A DNA stretch of 64,000 nucleotides from Pilaira anomala (taxonomy: Eukaryota; Mucoromycota; Mucoromycetes; Mucorales; Mucoraceae), in contig JAIXMQ010000005.1 of NCBI GenBank assembly GCA_025716855.1, forward strand, positions 248,001 to 312,000. The letters run 5' to 3'. This document shows, in pieces, positions 23,686-34,660 of the stretch. The notes under the pieces are model-generated. The model saw nothing but the letters and a program-made list of their open reading frames with translations, did no database searches and was not told where the DNA came from. Each line of letters begins with the position of its first letter. Within the stretch, counting starts at the first letter, position 1. Position numbers and translations under genes: made by a program.

Positions 23686-24108
23686 TTATCAAAGGAAAAA
23701 TCTTTCACCCGAAAATTTTATATTTTTGTAAAAGCCAGTAAAAAAGAAAGCTTTAACGATTTACGTTTGCTAATATTAAATGGAAATACATTGCTCCGCT
23801 GAACTCTTCCCTCAAATTATAACGGAATGAGCTCAGAATAGTTCTTCCGAGCGAGAAATACTACGCTAAAGCCATTATTATATGAAAGGCAGGTTCATAT
23901 CTCTGCTTATAATTGAATTAGGTTTTCCGTATTCTGCATTATATCTCAGTATTTCGCATAAATGTAATTTATAAATTTCAAAAAGTATAATATAAAATAA
24001 AATCATGAAAAAACTAAAAAAAAAATTGAATTAACTTTGAGCTAAATGTCATGTTTATTTAACACTAAAAGGACAATTGCCATTAGAATTTTGCAAACGC
24101 ATTACATG
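23686..24108. other. intergenic stretch between transposon and F-box cluster
   Basis: About 420 bp of AT-rich DNA outside the right transposon end, containing no recognisable coding or repeat structure. Confidence 0.5.
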
Positions 24109-25230
24109 TTAAAAGGAGAAGAAGTGATCATTGTCTGAATCAGTATAACCACAATAGTCGCTAAAATCATAATCGGTGTCATAAAGATAGTAATCATCAT
24201 CATCTTCCGATAAATAATATCTGTCGTATAAGCAAGGCTTTTTACCATAGTTTGAATAAAATTCTTTGCCTCGGTACCTGTAGCTTAAATTGATTCTTGT
24301 CATTCCAATTGTACTTGTTTCCAGATCTTTTAATATTTTTCTTGCTTTATCTTCTGGAAGGGCCTTGCTCGTTTTCACATTTTCTACCAGCAAACTTAAC
24401 TTACTGACTTTTTTTAGCAAGTATGTAGTAATATATTGTATTGCCATTATGTCGATTACATTTGATTTTAACTTCAATTTGGTCAAACGAATATTCTCGA
24501 TGGAATCAGTTGTTTCTGTATCTTGTGAATTGTTTATGATTTTACTTATGCCATACAACTTCAATTCTTGTAATTGAGGAGCTGCTTTTAACAGTTTTTT
24601 CAAATCCATATCAAGTCCTTGAACCTGTCTGGAAGAACTCTTTGCTTTCAAATGAGTCAAGTTGGGGAATTTTGATATCAACTTGATTAGACCACCATAT
24701 TTTCTCACTGTCTCATCGTTTTGCAGATCATATATTTCCAATGTTGTAACAGTTGCACGATATCGAACATTCATCCACATATAAAGATCTTTGATAACAG
24801 GACGACAAAATTCCGGATTATTTGTATGAATCTCTTGAATTTTTTTCATTTTTGCCTCTGGACATTTTAAGATCTTCAGATACCGATAGGTTGAACTTAC
24901 ATACAGGTATATTGAAATTAGGTTGGGACAACGGATGAGAATGTCTAGCCAAATGAGTGATTCTTTAATACGATTGGATTGGCTGTAGCTCTCATTAAGT
25001 ACAATTGTTTTTACATTATTTCCAAAGTAATGTATATCATCTAGAAGATCTTGAAGATTTTTCTCTTCCACTTGGATGGAAATACCTTGACCGATATACT
25101 CCTGTACTACATGTCGCCAAGATTTACACACTAGTAAACATTGCTTGATATCTTTTTTCGAATGAATATTTCCAAATACTAGCCTCAGTATCTCAGAAGG
25201 TAAAAGAAATTTTTTTGAAGTTTTCAGCAT
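24109..25230 (-). CDS. F-box / LRR-like protein, paralogue 1
   Basis: Intronless, 373 aa. The N-terminal F-box (about residues 9-50) has the hallmark LPSEILRLVFGNIHSKKDIK and CLLVCKSWRHVVQEY. The remainder contains irregular leucine-rich stretches (GGLIKLISKFPNLTHLKAKS, LLKAAPQLQELKLYGISKI), ending in an acidic Asp/Tyr-rich tail (SEDDDDYYLYDTDYDFSDY). F-box proteins bind Skp1 in SCF ubiquitin ligases and the LRR part selects substrates; the substrate here is unknown. The closest relatives are the next two downstream genes, so the family expanded in tandem. A TATA-like TATAAATA lies about 85 nt upstream of the ATG on the sense strand. Confidence 0.85.
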   Translation of the reverse strand: MLKTSKKFLLPSEILRLVFGNIHSKKDIKQCLLVCKSWRHVVQEYIGQGISIQVEEKNLQDLLDDIHYFGNNVKTIVLNESYSQSNRIKESLIWLDILIRCPNLISIYLYVSSTYRYLKILKCPEAKMKKIQEIHTNNPEFCRPVIKDLYMWMNVRYRATVTTLEIYDLQNDETVRKYGGLIKLISKFPNLTHLKAKSSSRQVQGLDMDLKKLLKAAPQLQELKLYGISKIINNSQDTETTDSIENIRLTKLKLKSNVIDIMAIQYITTYLLKKVSKLSLLVENVKTSKALPEDKARKILKDLETSTIGMTRINLSYRYRGKEFYSNYGKKPCLYDRYYLSEDDDDYYLYDTDYDFSDYCGYTDSDNDHFFSF

Positions 25231-25314
25231 TTTTATAAGTTTTCAGCAAAATAACTAGTAAATCATGCAACAAAAAAAGGAAAAGAGATAAAAAGGCTCT
25301 TTAACGAGTTAAGG

Positions 25315-25339
25315 TATTTATACTTCTTCTCACGCCAAA
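25315..25339 (-). promoter_or_regulatory. core promoter of F-box paralogue 1 (TTTGGCGT + TATA)
   Basis: On the sense strand TTTGGCGT (25332-25339) is followed after 9 nt by TATAAATA (25315-25322), 85 nt before the start codon. The same two elements in the same order and spacing precede the second paralogue. Confidence 0.5.
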
Positions 25340-25791
25340 ACATTACTTTCGTTTTCCCACATATTTAATTAACATACAGCTGGTGATTACTTGTTTTTTA
25401 AACAAACAAGAATCATTCATGTAGAGGGCCGGATCGATATATACATTTCTCTTTATTAACAATATGACGCCGGCCAGCCGAGCTCGGAAATAGGATATAC
25501 TTTTACCTTATCCTCAAGGTGTTCTGTTAAGCCTTATAAATATATATATTTTTTTTGCATTAATTTTTCCATTTGCCATGCTTACACTGTAGATTATACT
25601 TTTTTTTGTTTCCTTTTTTTCATGGGAAATTTTCCGTTCTGTATCTCATAATTGATCGAAAAATATTTTAGTTATTTAAATGAAATTAATATTTAATGTG
25701 GGGTCAGATACTTTATTCGGGTTTATTTTCACTAAATTTAAATCGATGTGTTTTTCGAATTCTATCTAACCATTAGATCCGTAGTAATAGT
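25340..25791. other. intergenic region between F-box paralogues 1 and 2
   Basis: AT-rich, no coding sequence seen apart from the promoter elements of paralogue 1 at its left edge. A GC-richer patch (ACGCCGGCCAGCCGAGCTCGG, about 25467-25487) stands out but I cannot assign it. Confidence 0.5.
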
Positions 25792-26865
25792 TCAGTATTC
25801 ATCGTCATAAAGAAATGGGTCATCAACACAGTCATAAAATCCAATGAGAGCATCATCATCAATGTTACTACCACATATATAGCTGTCCTCAGATGTAACT
25901 ATGGAAAAAATCTTTCCTTTGTACTCGAATTGGATGTCTACTCTTGGTATTCCAGTTGTAAGTGTTTCCAGCTTATTTATAATTTCTTTTGACTCCTCTT
26001 CTGAGATACTCTTGTCTGGCTTTACTTTGGATATGAGAAGACAAAAATTATCTACTTGGTCTGGTAAATCCGTAATAATATAATTTAACGATTTTATACT
26101 TATTTCGTCTGCTTGCAATGTTATTTTGGTTAAATAAAATTTCTCTAAACCTTCAGCTGTATCTGTGCTTGTGATTTTAGCGATGTCATATATTTCCAGC
26201 TCTTGTAGCTTTGGAGATGCCTTTAATAATTGGCTGAGGTTCATTTCCGTACCTTGGATTTTCCTGTGAGTAACTTTCAAGTAAGTCAATTGAGGAAATT
26301 TGGATACTAATTCGATTAATCCACCATATTCCAACACTACTGGATTCTGCTCCCAGTCACTTATTACTAGCGATGTAATAGTTTCATAGTATCGTATATT
26401 AGCTCGAACGTAAAGGCCATGGAAATCAAGAGGAAAATTAACGATATCGTCTACCTGGATCTTTTGGATACTCTTCAGCTTCTTTTCAGAAGATCCTAGT
26501 TTTGCTATTATTTCAGATGTATCATAATCCAGATATATTGAAGTTAAATTAGGACACATAGTGATTATATCCCACCATTTGACAGTCCAGTCTTCTTTAC
26601 TAAAATTTATAGTTGAGATGCGCCTTCCTTTTTTTATATATTTTACTGAATGTCCAAAAAGAGGTATATCCGTTAAAAGCTTGTTCAAATTAAATCCGTT
26701 TACCATAATGGAGATATCTTCACTAAAGTATTTTTGCGCTATAAACTTCCACGATTTACATACAAGTAAGCAAGTTTTGTGGTCTTCTTTTTTAGAAAGT
26801 TTATCAAAAATCAAACTCAATATTTCAGGCGGTAGTAAATTGGATGAATTTGTTGTATAAACCAT
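25792..26865 (-). CDS. F-box / LRR-like protein, paralogue 2
   Basis: Intronless, 357 aa. The F-box at residues about 11-50 reads LPPEILSLIFDKLSKKEDHK then CLLVCKSWKFIAQKYFSEDI. Downstream blocks align with paralogue 1: MCPNLTSIYLDYDT, VLEYGGLIELVSKFPQLTYL, LSQLLKASPKLQELEIYDIA and an acidic C-terminus (GSNIDDDALIGFYD). Length and domain order match its neighbour, supporting a local duplication with substantial divergence. The predicted role is a substrate receptor in a Skp1-cullin-F-box ubiquitin ligase (family knowledge); the target is unknown. Confidence 0.85.
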   Translation of the reverse strand: MVYTTNSSNLLPPEILSLIFDKLSKKEDHKTCLLVCKSWKFIAQKYFSEDISIMVNGFNLNKLLTDIPLFGHSVKYIKKGRRISTINFSKEDWTVKWWDIITMCPNLTSIYLDYDTSEIIAKLGSSEKKLKSIQKIQVDDIVNFPLDFHGLYVRANIRYYETITSLVISDWEQNPVVLEYGGLIELVSKFPQLTYLKVTHRKIQGTEMNLSQLLKASPKLQELEIYDIAKITSTDTAEGLEKFYLTKITLQADEISIKSLNYIITDLPDQVDNFCLLISKVKPDKSISEEESKEIINKLETLTTGIPRVDIQFEYKGKIFSIVTSEDSYICGSNIDDDALIGFYDCVDDPFLYDDEY

Positions 26866-26925
26866 TTTATCGTCTTGTTATATTGTTAAAAAAAGTAAGT
26901 GAGAAAAGGAGAGAAGAAATCCGAT

Positions 26926-26950
26926 TTATTATAACTTTTTTTACGCCAAA
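26926..26950 (-). promoter_or_regulatory. core promoter of F-box paralogue 2 (TTTGGCGT + TATA)
   Basis: Sense-strand TTTGGCGT (26943-26950) is followed after about 8 nt by TTATAATAAA, about 65 nt upstream of the ATG at 26865. The layout copies paralogue 1. Confidence 0.5.
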
Positions 26951-27304
26951 CGTGTTTATGTATTCTGCCTAATAATCGAAAAATTAGATTATTAGTAATC
27001 ATGCAAATATAAATAAAAACAATATTTTTTCTCACATATGCTAATAATTTAATTCAAGCCGTTACACTTCCTATGTACATTGTATATTTGATATAAGAAA
27101 AACACAAATATCAGTAGCTAGCGCCTATATCTTATATTACTCATGATACATAGTAGATATTCTATATTATGTATTCCATCACAGCTTTTAATATATAAGC
27201 AATAAAAAATATGTAATTTACGTAATCACAAATAAGACAAGTTTGTGCACTAAAAAACTACTTTATTCAATTTTTCTTCGGATCGGATCCGACTGGATCG
27301 ATGC
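26951..27304. other. intergenic region between F-box paralogues 2 and 3
   Basis: AT-rich spacer with no recognised coding sequence. A palindrome-like patch CGGATCGGATCCGA sits at about 27281-27294. Confidence 0.5.
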
Positions 27305-28852
27305 TTAATGAAGGATATACTCTTGCCTCATGCCAGTCTGGGAATGGATTATGAGGGTAGTGGGATCGATATATCTCTGAGAGGTACTAAGCGAGGGGAG
27401 CTCACCACCTTTAGATAAATACAGTCTTCGCCTTCGTATGGGATTTCCATTTTGACTCTTGATTCTAGCTATAAATGTCTTTATTTCACTTGAAAATTTC
27501 ATGGCAGGTACCATTTCATTATACACAACCAATCGAAAATTAACGACATGGGTTAAGACTTGGTTCGATTTTGTGGCGATATGCTTTAACGAAACTATAT
27601 CTAATCTCTTTGCTTTTAACTTCAAGACTGCCAGATGTCTATTTTCTTCAATCTCTCCATTTTTGGTAGCTTGAAGAGCACAAGTTATTGTTTCAAAGTC
27701 GTATAATTTCAACACCTGTAGGTATGGGGCTACTCCTAATATTTGGTTTATATCCACGTTGGATTCATCAGTACAATAAATTCGCAAATTTGTCAAGTTA
27801 GGGAAGTTCTGAACAAAGTTTATCAATCCACTGGAATTTATCGATGCAAAGCTGACATTGCCAGTACGCATGTTTAATGATGTTAGAAACGCGCGATATC
27901 GAAAAGCAGTTTTCAGATGAATTATTTGCATATCAAAAGATTTCAGAAGCCGCTCATGATACATGTGAGTATTTTGAATTTTCTTCAGTTCTAGTTGGGA
28001 AGGGTATAAACTTGTTAAAAACTCATATCCTATATCTGTCCGCAAGTAAATATACAATATCAATTGGGACACATCACAATTATTCTACGCCATATTATAG
28101 ATTTTTCCTTTTGATCACATCTATTATCATGGATTCCTATCCTTATCGAAAATACTTTATGACTAAAGTGTGAACTTAGTATAAATATAGTTTATAAAAC
28201 ACGGTAAAAAATAAAAGACAGGAAATGAATAATACTCTTTTAATCCTTTATTTTAATGGAGAGTTTTCATGGTAAAAAATAGTGTTCTTTTTATATTAAA
28301 TGATCACTTAATAATTTTTGTATCGTTGATTCAATGCAGTTATGCCAGTCGCGGGATGACTATATGGATTTGACAAATAAATTAACTAATTAGTGAGACA
28401 TAGTTTACTGCTTAATGGTATATACCACCGTAAATACCTGTCACTGACGGCGGAAGGACTACTATTGATAATAGTCTCTAGTTAACTGCTGTAGTGGTAG
28501 AGAGGGTTTAATTTAATTATGATTCGAATAATGAGGACTTGAGTGTGTCATTTATTACCAATGTTATAATATATCGTGTTATTATAACTACATATATATA
28601 CAGCATAAGATGTAATTGTATTCTGTTTTATTAGGAGTAAATACGACACAAAGTATGGTGTCTTATCCAAGAGATTCTGAAGTTCTTTTACACGTATCTT
28701 GGTTGGAGCATGAGCAAGTATTCTGGTGCAATAGATCCCCATAGTTTACAGACAGTTAAACACGTCCTGCGGTCCTCTATTTCAGAAAGTTTCTCAAGTA
28801 TTAGTTTTAGTATGTGCGCTGGCAAATAAGCTATCCTCGGTGTATTCTTCAT
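27305..28852 (-). pseudogene. F-box / LRR-like protein, paralogue 3, disrupted
   Basis: The reading begins with an intact F-box start at 28852 (MKNTPRIAYLPAHILKLILE, then CLTVCKLWGSIAPEYLL). It shifts frame to reach IRVKELQNLLDKTPYF, the equivalent of NLQDLLDDIHYF in paralogue 1. It is then interrupted by about 480 bp of unrelated AT-rich DNA (about 28169-28650). Homology resumes with SHKVFSIRIGIHDN and IIVMCPN; a 1-nt loss near 28064 breaks the frame again before LILYIYLR. The remaining 255 residues are open and match the LRR half of the paralogues (LINFVQNFPNLTNLRIY, LGVAPYLQVLKLYDFETI). Two or more frameshifts plus an insertion make a functional product unlikely, though the long open 3' part suggests recent decay or a shortened LRR-only product. 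Confidence 0.75.
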
Positions 28853-31101
28853 CTTGCAGAATGAAAGAAGTAAAGTTACGAGTATAAAATAGTTAAAGGA
28901 TGATTAAATAAAGAAAAAAAAGTAACTAAGAAAGAAGTGATAGATTTTGGGGACCAAAATACTTCAACTTGAAAAAAAAAGAGGTTATTGCTTTATCGTG
29001 ATAGCTATATTTAGTCTTAAATAAACAAATTGCCATACATATTCAATTTGAAATAAAAAATATTGCAATTAATATTATAGAAATACAGCCTATGTCATTG
29101 GCTTCGCTAGATAAGCAGTTGTGTACTTCGTGAATAAAATATTACAAAAATTAACTGTTGTTACATACAATGAGAGATAATTATTAGATCACTTATCGTT
29201 ACTAAACTCAAATATGTTGCATTATTGAAAACCTCGTTTTTATGTTAAATCAAATAACGAAGTTTTTTTTTTTTTTTTTTTTTTGATATTATATGCTTCT
29301 TCATTCCCCCTACACACGTTTTCAGGTATTTTTTTTTATTGGGCTATCAGTCTTTTTCAACAATCATTGAGATCCAATATGCTTAATCACTGTACTGACC
29401 AAATCTAAATCTCTTTTCCTTTCAACAACTGTAGTATAGTATGTATCGTGGGAATCATTTCATTTCGTGGTTTGATTGAGTCAAAACAAAGCATTTCACG
29501 TAATTAAGGCGCGTCACAACTATTACGGAGAAGAGGTGCTAAGTTAACAAAAGATAATAGAAACACACAAAGCTTTTTGTTATCAAATAGAACTAAAAAA
29601 CATTATTATAATGGAAAAATTTATCGGTGGATTTTTTTTACAGGAACCGTTGCGAATTATATTTTTAACGAATATTAATCTCAGTAACGATCAATTGTGT
29701 CTTATGAAACATAGCCTTTGATTGCAAATATCTAATTTTATATGTGTGTGTGTAGAACATAACACTTGTTTTGCATTATTACTTGAAACAAACAAGAACG
29801 TTAGCTTAGGAGAGCAACCAAACAGTTTATCCAACCCACCGCAATATCTTTAGAACATAGCCCTGATCTGCGCCACACATTATAATAAGTTATACAACGC
29901 GTATATAACATTCTCAAAAATATAAGTTATAAATAATTGCAGAAATTCTCATGTATACCTCAAACAAAGAGGTTTCTATTTTTATCATTATAAACCAAAA
30001 GGAATAGAAAGAGAAGACCACTTATGTACACGTATTAATTTCTTTCTGTCTGATCCAGTACTCTACTATATCAAGGAAATCACATGTTTTAAAGTTGACA
30101 ATAAATCGATTATCATTTACGCCAAGCCTCATACACACACATCTGACAAGTCAAGCGCGCTTTGTTATGTCAAAATTATGTAATGTTGTTTTTCAAATAG
30201 CAAATGATTCCCAAAACAGAACAGGTAACGTGCTGTCCCAAGAACTAAAAATGCATGTTATATAAATAACTTTAAAACGTCGATCCTTTGAAAAGGTTTA
30301 TTGACGTCATGCGCGTTTAAACTTTTTACCTTTTTTTTAAAAAAAAAAGCGAGTAATTTTTATATATTGCCGATTCCAGAAGAAAATTAAGCCAAAATAG
30401 ATCTGTATTATAGTAGCTTTGAATAGAAAACGGAAAGAGTGAGAATAGAATAGAGACAACAATTGCTTATATCAGTTTTAAAAACAGCAGCGGAACACTA
30501 CTATTGGTGAAGACAATGACGCATAGTTGGATAACTAGTCATTATAATAAAAATGAGGTGATGTTATAGTTTTGATCAGTTCATCGTATTACTCTGTATA
30601 TAATTACATAAATATGAAGCATGGTGGTTTTAAAAGCACTGCTAAGATAATGAGCAGAATGATTTGACAGTTATACCAATTCGACCCGCTGATAATATAA
30701 TGTTATAAAGATTTAGTGTTGAAAGCAACAGAGGGATGTTTTCAATTGATTTAATGAAGACTTATGTAAACACAAACTTAGGTAATATCTTGGACCCTTT
30801 TCAATAAATTATTCTTTAATAAAAAAGCAATGTCTAATATTTATTAAAGACGTTGTTATATTCCGGCTCGTCAAAAGTGCAACTTGAGCTTATTTGGGTA
30901 TTATACAAAAGCACGAGCTAATTTTAAAAAGCGTCCATTTGGCATCGGGAGGCATTTTGCAAAAAGAGAAAGAAAAAAGAGATAGAAAAAGAATAGTAAA
31001 AATGGGTTGTAATACAGTTTGTTTAAAAAAAAAAGGAGAAGTTAAAGAGAGAGAGAGAGGGGAAACAAAAATGGAGAAGTAGGAGGTTGACTATTTTTTT
31101 T
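28853..31101. other. 2.2 kb gene-poor region
   Basis: AT-rich sequence with no protein reading frame I can support. Noted: a T24-type run at about 29260-29284, a palindromic CRE/ATF-type site TGACGTCA at 30302-30309, and a T8/A10 inverted pair near 30332-30349. Short purine-rich frames at 30894-31082 are the 3' flank of the chitin deacetylase, not a gene. Confidence 0.5.
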
Positions 31102-32479
31102 TTAAACAAGGACAAAAAGACCAAAAAGGGCAGCAATGAAAAGAGGTCCGTTAAGAGAAACAGAACCAGATGCACCGCTAGAAGGTGCGGAAGAAGCATT
31201 AGCTTTACCAGCACCAGGGGTAACAGCACCAGAGGGGCTAGAAGCACTGCTTGAACCGATAGCTTGTTCAAAAGTAGGGAAGGTTACAGCCTTCTCTGCA
31301 TAGGGTTGAGTAATGTTCATGCAGGTGGCAACATCCATTACATGGTTATAAGCCTTCTTGATTTCAGGATAGTGCTTCATAAAGAAGTTCATAGTCATAG
31401 CATTAATTTCATGAGATAAAACGATGTTACCGCTGTTGGTGAAAGTACCGTTATTTCCCATATCGATATATTCTTTATAGTGATCATCAACAGTTTGTTC
31501 AGTAACACCAGGTTGTACATTGGCTGCCCAATCAAAAGTATCAAGGTTCCAGAGAATAGCAGTTAAATCCAATTGTGTGGCAATCCAACGAACACGATCA
31601 TCTAAATCACCAAGTGCCTAAGATAAACGATACATTATTAGTAAGTCAGCTATGCAGAACTTTGCTCCTTAGAATTTTGTTTTTACTTACAGGACGCCAA
31701 TGCTTGGGAGTAACACCAGTAACATGTTTGATAGCCTTTTGAGTATAGTAAAGTTCGGCAAGTACTTCTTGGTTAGTTAAGGTAGTCATCATCTTATGGG
31801 ACCAAGTGTGACCTGCAATATGATGACCATCTTTGACACCACGAAGGGCACCATAAGGCCAGTTTACAACATTGGAACCAATATAGAACATGGTTGCCTT
31901 TTGCTTTTCTTTTTCCAAGAAATCATAAAAAGCATTATGGGAACAGTTGGGACCGTCATCAAAAGTCTTTATAAATGGTTAGAATGATTGTTGTGTAATA
32001 ATAGACTAAAAAAAAAATCCACTTACGATACCCCAAACTTCAGGTTCGGGACAGGCATAAAGATCAGCGTTGATACCTTCAACCTTGGGAATCTTACAGG
32101 TTGTACTAGACCACCAACAAGCAGGATCGTTGACATTATCATAACCGGTCATGTCAAGACCGCCGGTAGCAGCGAGTTTTCTAACAGGGTGATTGGGAGC
32201 CTTAGTCCAATCAATAGAGTTATAAAGAGCGGTGAACTCGGCAGAAGTGTTCATACCATTAGAGGTAGCAGAGCCCCAGACGGTAGGCCATTCAGAAGGA
32301 ACAATGGCGTTGGGGGTACTGTAATAAGTACATTGAATACCTTCATCAAGCGAGGTGGTTTGAGGAATTTCGGGGATAACAACGTTAAGAGGATCGACAG
32401 TACTGGTATAGTTGGTGGTGGCAGCGGCATTTACACCCATAAAAATGGTAGTAGCTGCAAGTGCAATTTTCCAAACCAT
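31102..32479 (-). CDS. chitin deacetylase (CE4), secreted and probably GPI-anchored
   Basis: Three exons (32027-32479, 31691-31966, 31102-31617) sum to 1245 nt, 414 aa. A signal peptide (MVWKIALAATTIFMGVNA) opens the protein. The NodB/polysaccharide deacetylase domain starts with TFDDGPNCS, where the second Asp (about residue 155) is a metal ligand. It is followed by GHTWSH, giving the His-x3-His pair at about 204 and 208. RPALGDLDDRVRWI and LWNLDTFDWA are the later conserved blocks, and LSHEINAMT supplies the C-terminal His. A Ser/Ala/Gly-rich stretch and a hydrophobic end (LFIAALFGLFVLV) indicate a GPI signal. The enzyme removes acetyl groups from nascent chitin to make chitosan, the characteristic wall polymer of Mucorales, at the plasma membrane or periplasm. 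Start at 32479 rather than 32569 because it places the signal peptide at the N-terminus. Confidence 0.95.
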
Positions 32480-34099
32480 GATGAAATAATTAGAAAATGA
32501 AAGGAAAGGAAGAGTCAAGATGAAAAGAAAAAAAAAAAAGGGAAAAAAGTACCTTTTTTTTATAACCAAAAAAAAAAAAAAAAAATTGAGTTTAAAGATA
32601 AAAAAAATTTATTTATATAATCATCTTATAATTGGGAGACATTAAAGTGTTAAGCTTCTAATTTTGGTCTATTTCATTGAAACACCAGGTTCTTTTTTTT
32701 TTCCTATTCAGCCTCTTTTAGGTAAAATATAGTTACAAACGGGTAAAATATCTTTATTTATACAATTTTTTTATTGCAAAACGAGTTACACTGAATCAAA
32801 AGAAAGCGACACAGAAAAAAATCTGGACTTGATTTCATTGTATATTCTGCTTACTCTCCTATATCTAAGCATCGCATTTGCTCCTTATTATGATACAACA
32901 GAATCTCCTATTTATTTATCATCATTTTTATCTTTTTCAACTTTTGATATTAACCACGAAGAAAGAGTGATTTAATGCATTCATTAGAAGATAGTTTGAT
33001 AGTGATTATTTTATTATTGTTTTGTTAGATCGGCGACTGAACAACTGTTTATTTATTTGTAGTTCCCCTTATTTATAAATAACTATTTATTTATTTTTTC
33101 CTCTTAAGACATATTCTTTTTATTTTTCACTATTCTTTTATACATATTAACTAAAGGCGGTAATGAATATTCATTTATTGCAGAAGTACAAGATCCGGGT
33201 AACTAAATTATCAAATCCATTTTGCTTATTGTATCACCTTGGTTCTTGAAATGAAAATGTCTTTTTTTTCCTTTTTTTTTGCAGAAAAAAAAAAAATCTG
33301 TACATCAGCTATAAAACAATAGTGTAGATCTTTTTATAAATGCGGTAAATGGAAACGGGTTACAGATATATAAAATAGATCTCAATTCAAGTAATAGATC
33401 ACCGCAAATATCGATTCGGTTAAAACTCATCATTTCGCGTGCGCGCCAAGTATTTTTTAAATATAACACACTCATTTATATTGCGTTTTAATTAACTTGA
33501 CCCGCAGTAAAAAATATTGGAAACAGATCATTTTGTTCCAAACGCATGTGTATTCCTGTTACACTAGTAGTTATTATTGATCGTCACTCTATCTTTTCCG
33601 AGATTGATGTACAAATATAACCCTCTCTTTCTCTTTTCTTATGTACGACATTACAAAAAAAAAAAAACAAAAAAACAAAAAAAAACCTGTTTTGTCTTTT
33701 TTTTTGTAACATGGCAACAAAACATTCACTTTTCAATAAAAAATATCAGTGTTTATTGTACGCCGTAGCAACCAAATTAAAGTACGCGTACCATAGTTAC
33801 CGGTTAACACAACCATTTTCCTAATGGTTACCATGGTCGCGTGGTTTTGTCATAGTTTACCCATAGACACACATACACAAAAAATAAGAAAGAAGGTTAA
33901 TTAAATTATACAGATTTTTTATTTTTTTCCCCTTTAAATGAACAAATTTGGGTAATTAGCTGTATTTACAGAAAACATAAACTTGATTTTTTCTCTTCTA
34001 ACTTTCTCTATCTCAATGTGTTTGTATATGACATAACTTCTTTCCCTTCTCCCCCCCCCCTTTTTTTTTTACAAAAAAAAAAAAGAAATTAATATGAAA
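32480..34099. other. 1.6 kb intergenic region upstream of chitin deacetylase
   Basis: No coding sequence supported. It should contain the chitin deacetylase promoter; the sense strand has TATATAAATAAA near 32605-32618. A/T and C homopolymers occur near 33655-33665 and 34050-34080 (a C10 run then T10). Confidence 0.5.
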
Positions 34100-34660
34100 C
34101 TACTTTTCTTGCCAATCACATGATGAACATTGATGTATATTAGAGATACATGAGCCACATTGATTATTTAATAAGGCACTTGTATCTGGCTGAGGTGTCC
34201 AACCCGTTCTGAAAATCCATTGATTATGTGGCCCTAAAAAAAGTATAGAGTGTTTAGATATGGAATTTAAGGTTCCGTTAACCCTTTTTTTTTGTAATAC
34301 CTGTTGTATTCTTATGATATTCTGACGGTACAATCCACGGCAAATCCACAAATGTAATAGATTCTGAAGATTTACTATGAACTACATCAGGTTCTGTACA
34401 GACACAATATTCATCTAGTGTGATTTTCTTTTGGCGACGAATTCGTATACAGGAAGGATGAAATATAAGCTTCAAAAACTGATTTATTTTCGATGCTTTC
34501 TTTGATGAGTTAGGTTCTTGTTTTTGATAAAGTGTCTTATGACATTGATCGCATTGGTTCGCGATATTATAGTTAAAGTCATCTATTATAAGAATGGTTA
34601 AAACCTTGAATATGGTATAGTGTATATATACATATACATACCGTCATTGATTAAAGACAT
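34100..34660 (-). CDS. small Cys-rich protein of unknown family (possible zinc-binding)
   Basis: Three exons (34642-34660, 34301-34582, 34100-34233) sum to 435 nt, 144 aa, joined by clean GT-AG introns. The protein starts MSLINDDDFNYN. It contains CDQC early, C-x-C in YCVCTEP, and then CGSCISNIHQCSSCDW near the C-terminus, so four CxxC-like pairs could bind metal. A conserved-looking aromatic/Pro segment (VDLPWIVPSEYH and QWIFRTGWTPQPD) lies between. I do not recognise the family and assign no function. It shares a 573-bp divergent promoter region with the CoA-biosynthesis gene to the right. Exon structure and length divisibility support it being real. Confidence 0.65.

Noticed and set aside
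23518..23802. Plus-strand 94-residue frame
   Set aside because: It spans the right transposon inverted repeat and both sides of the insertion boundary, so it is accidental.
28430..28500. tRNA-like or structured RNA candidate near the imperfect palindrome
   Set aside because: No A-box/B-box (GGTTCRANNCC) or cloverleaf could be built; more likely part of the inserted element.
30894..31082. Plus-strand 62-residue Lys/Arg/Glu-rich reading frame
   Set aside because: Purine-rich low complexity over the 3' flank of chitin deacetylase; no homology or splice context.
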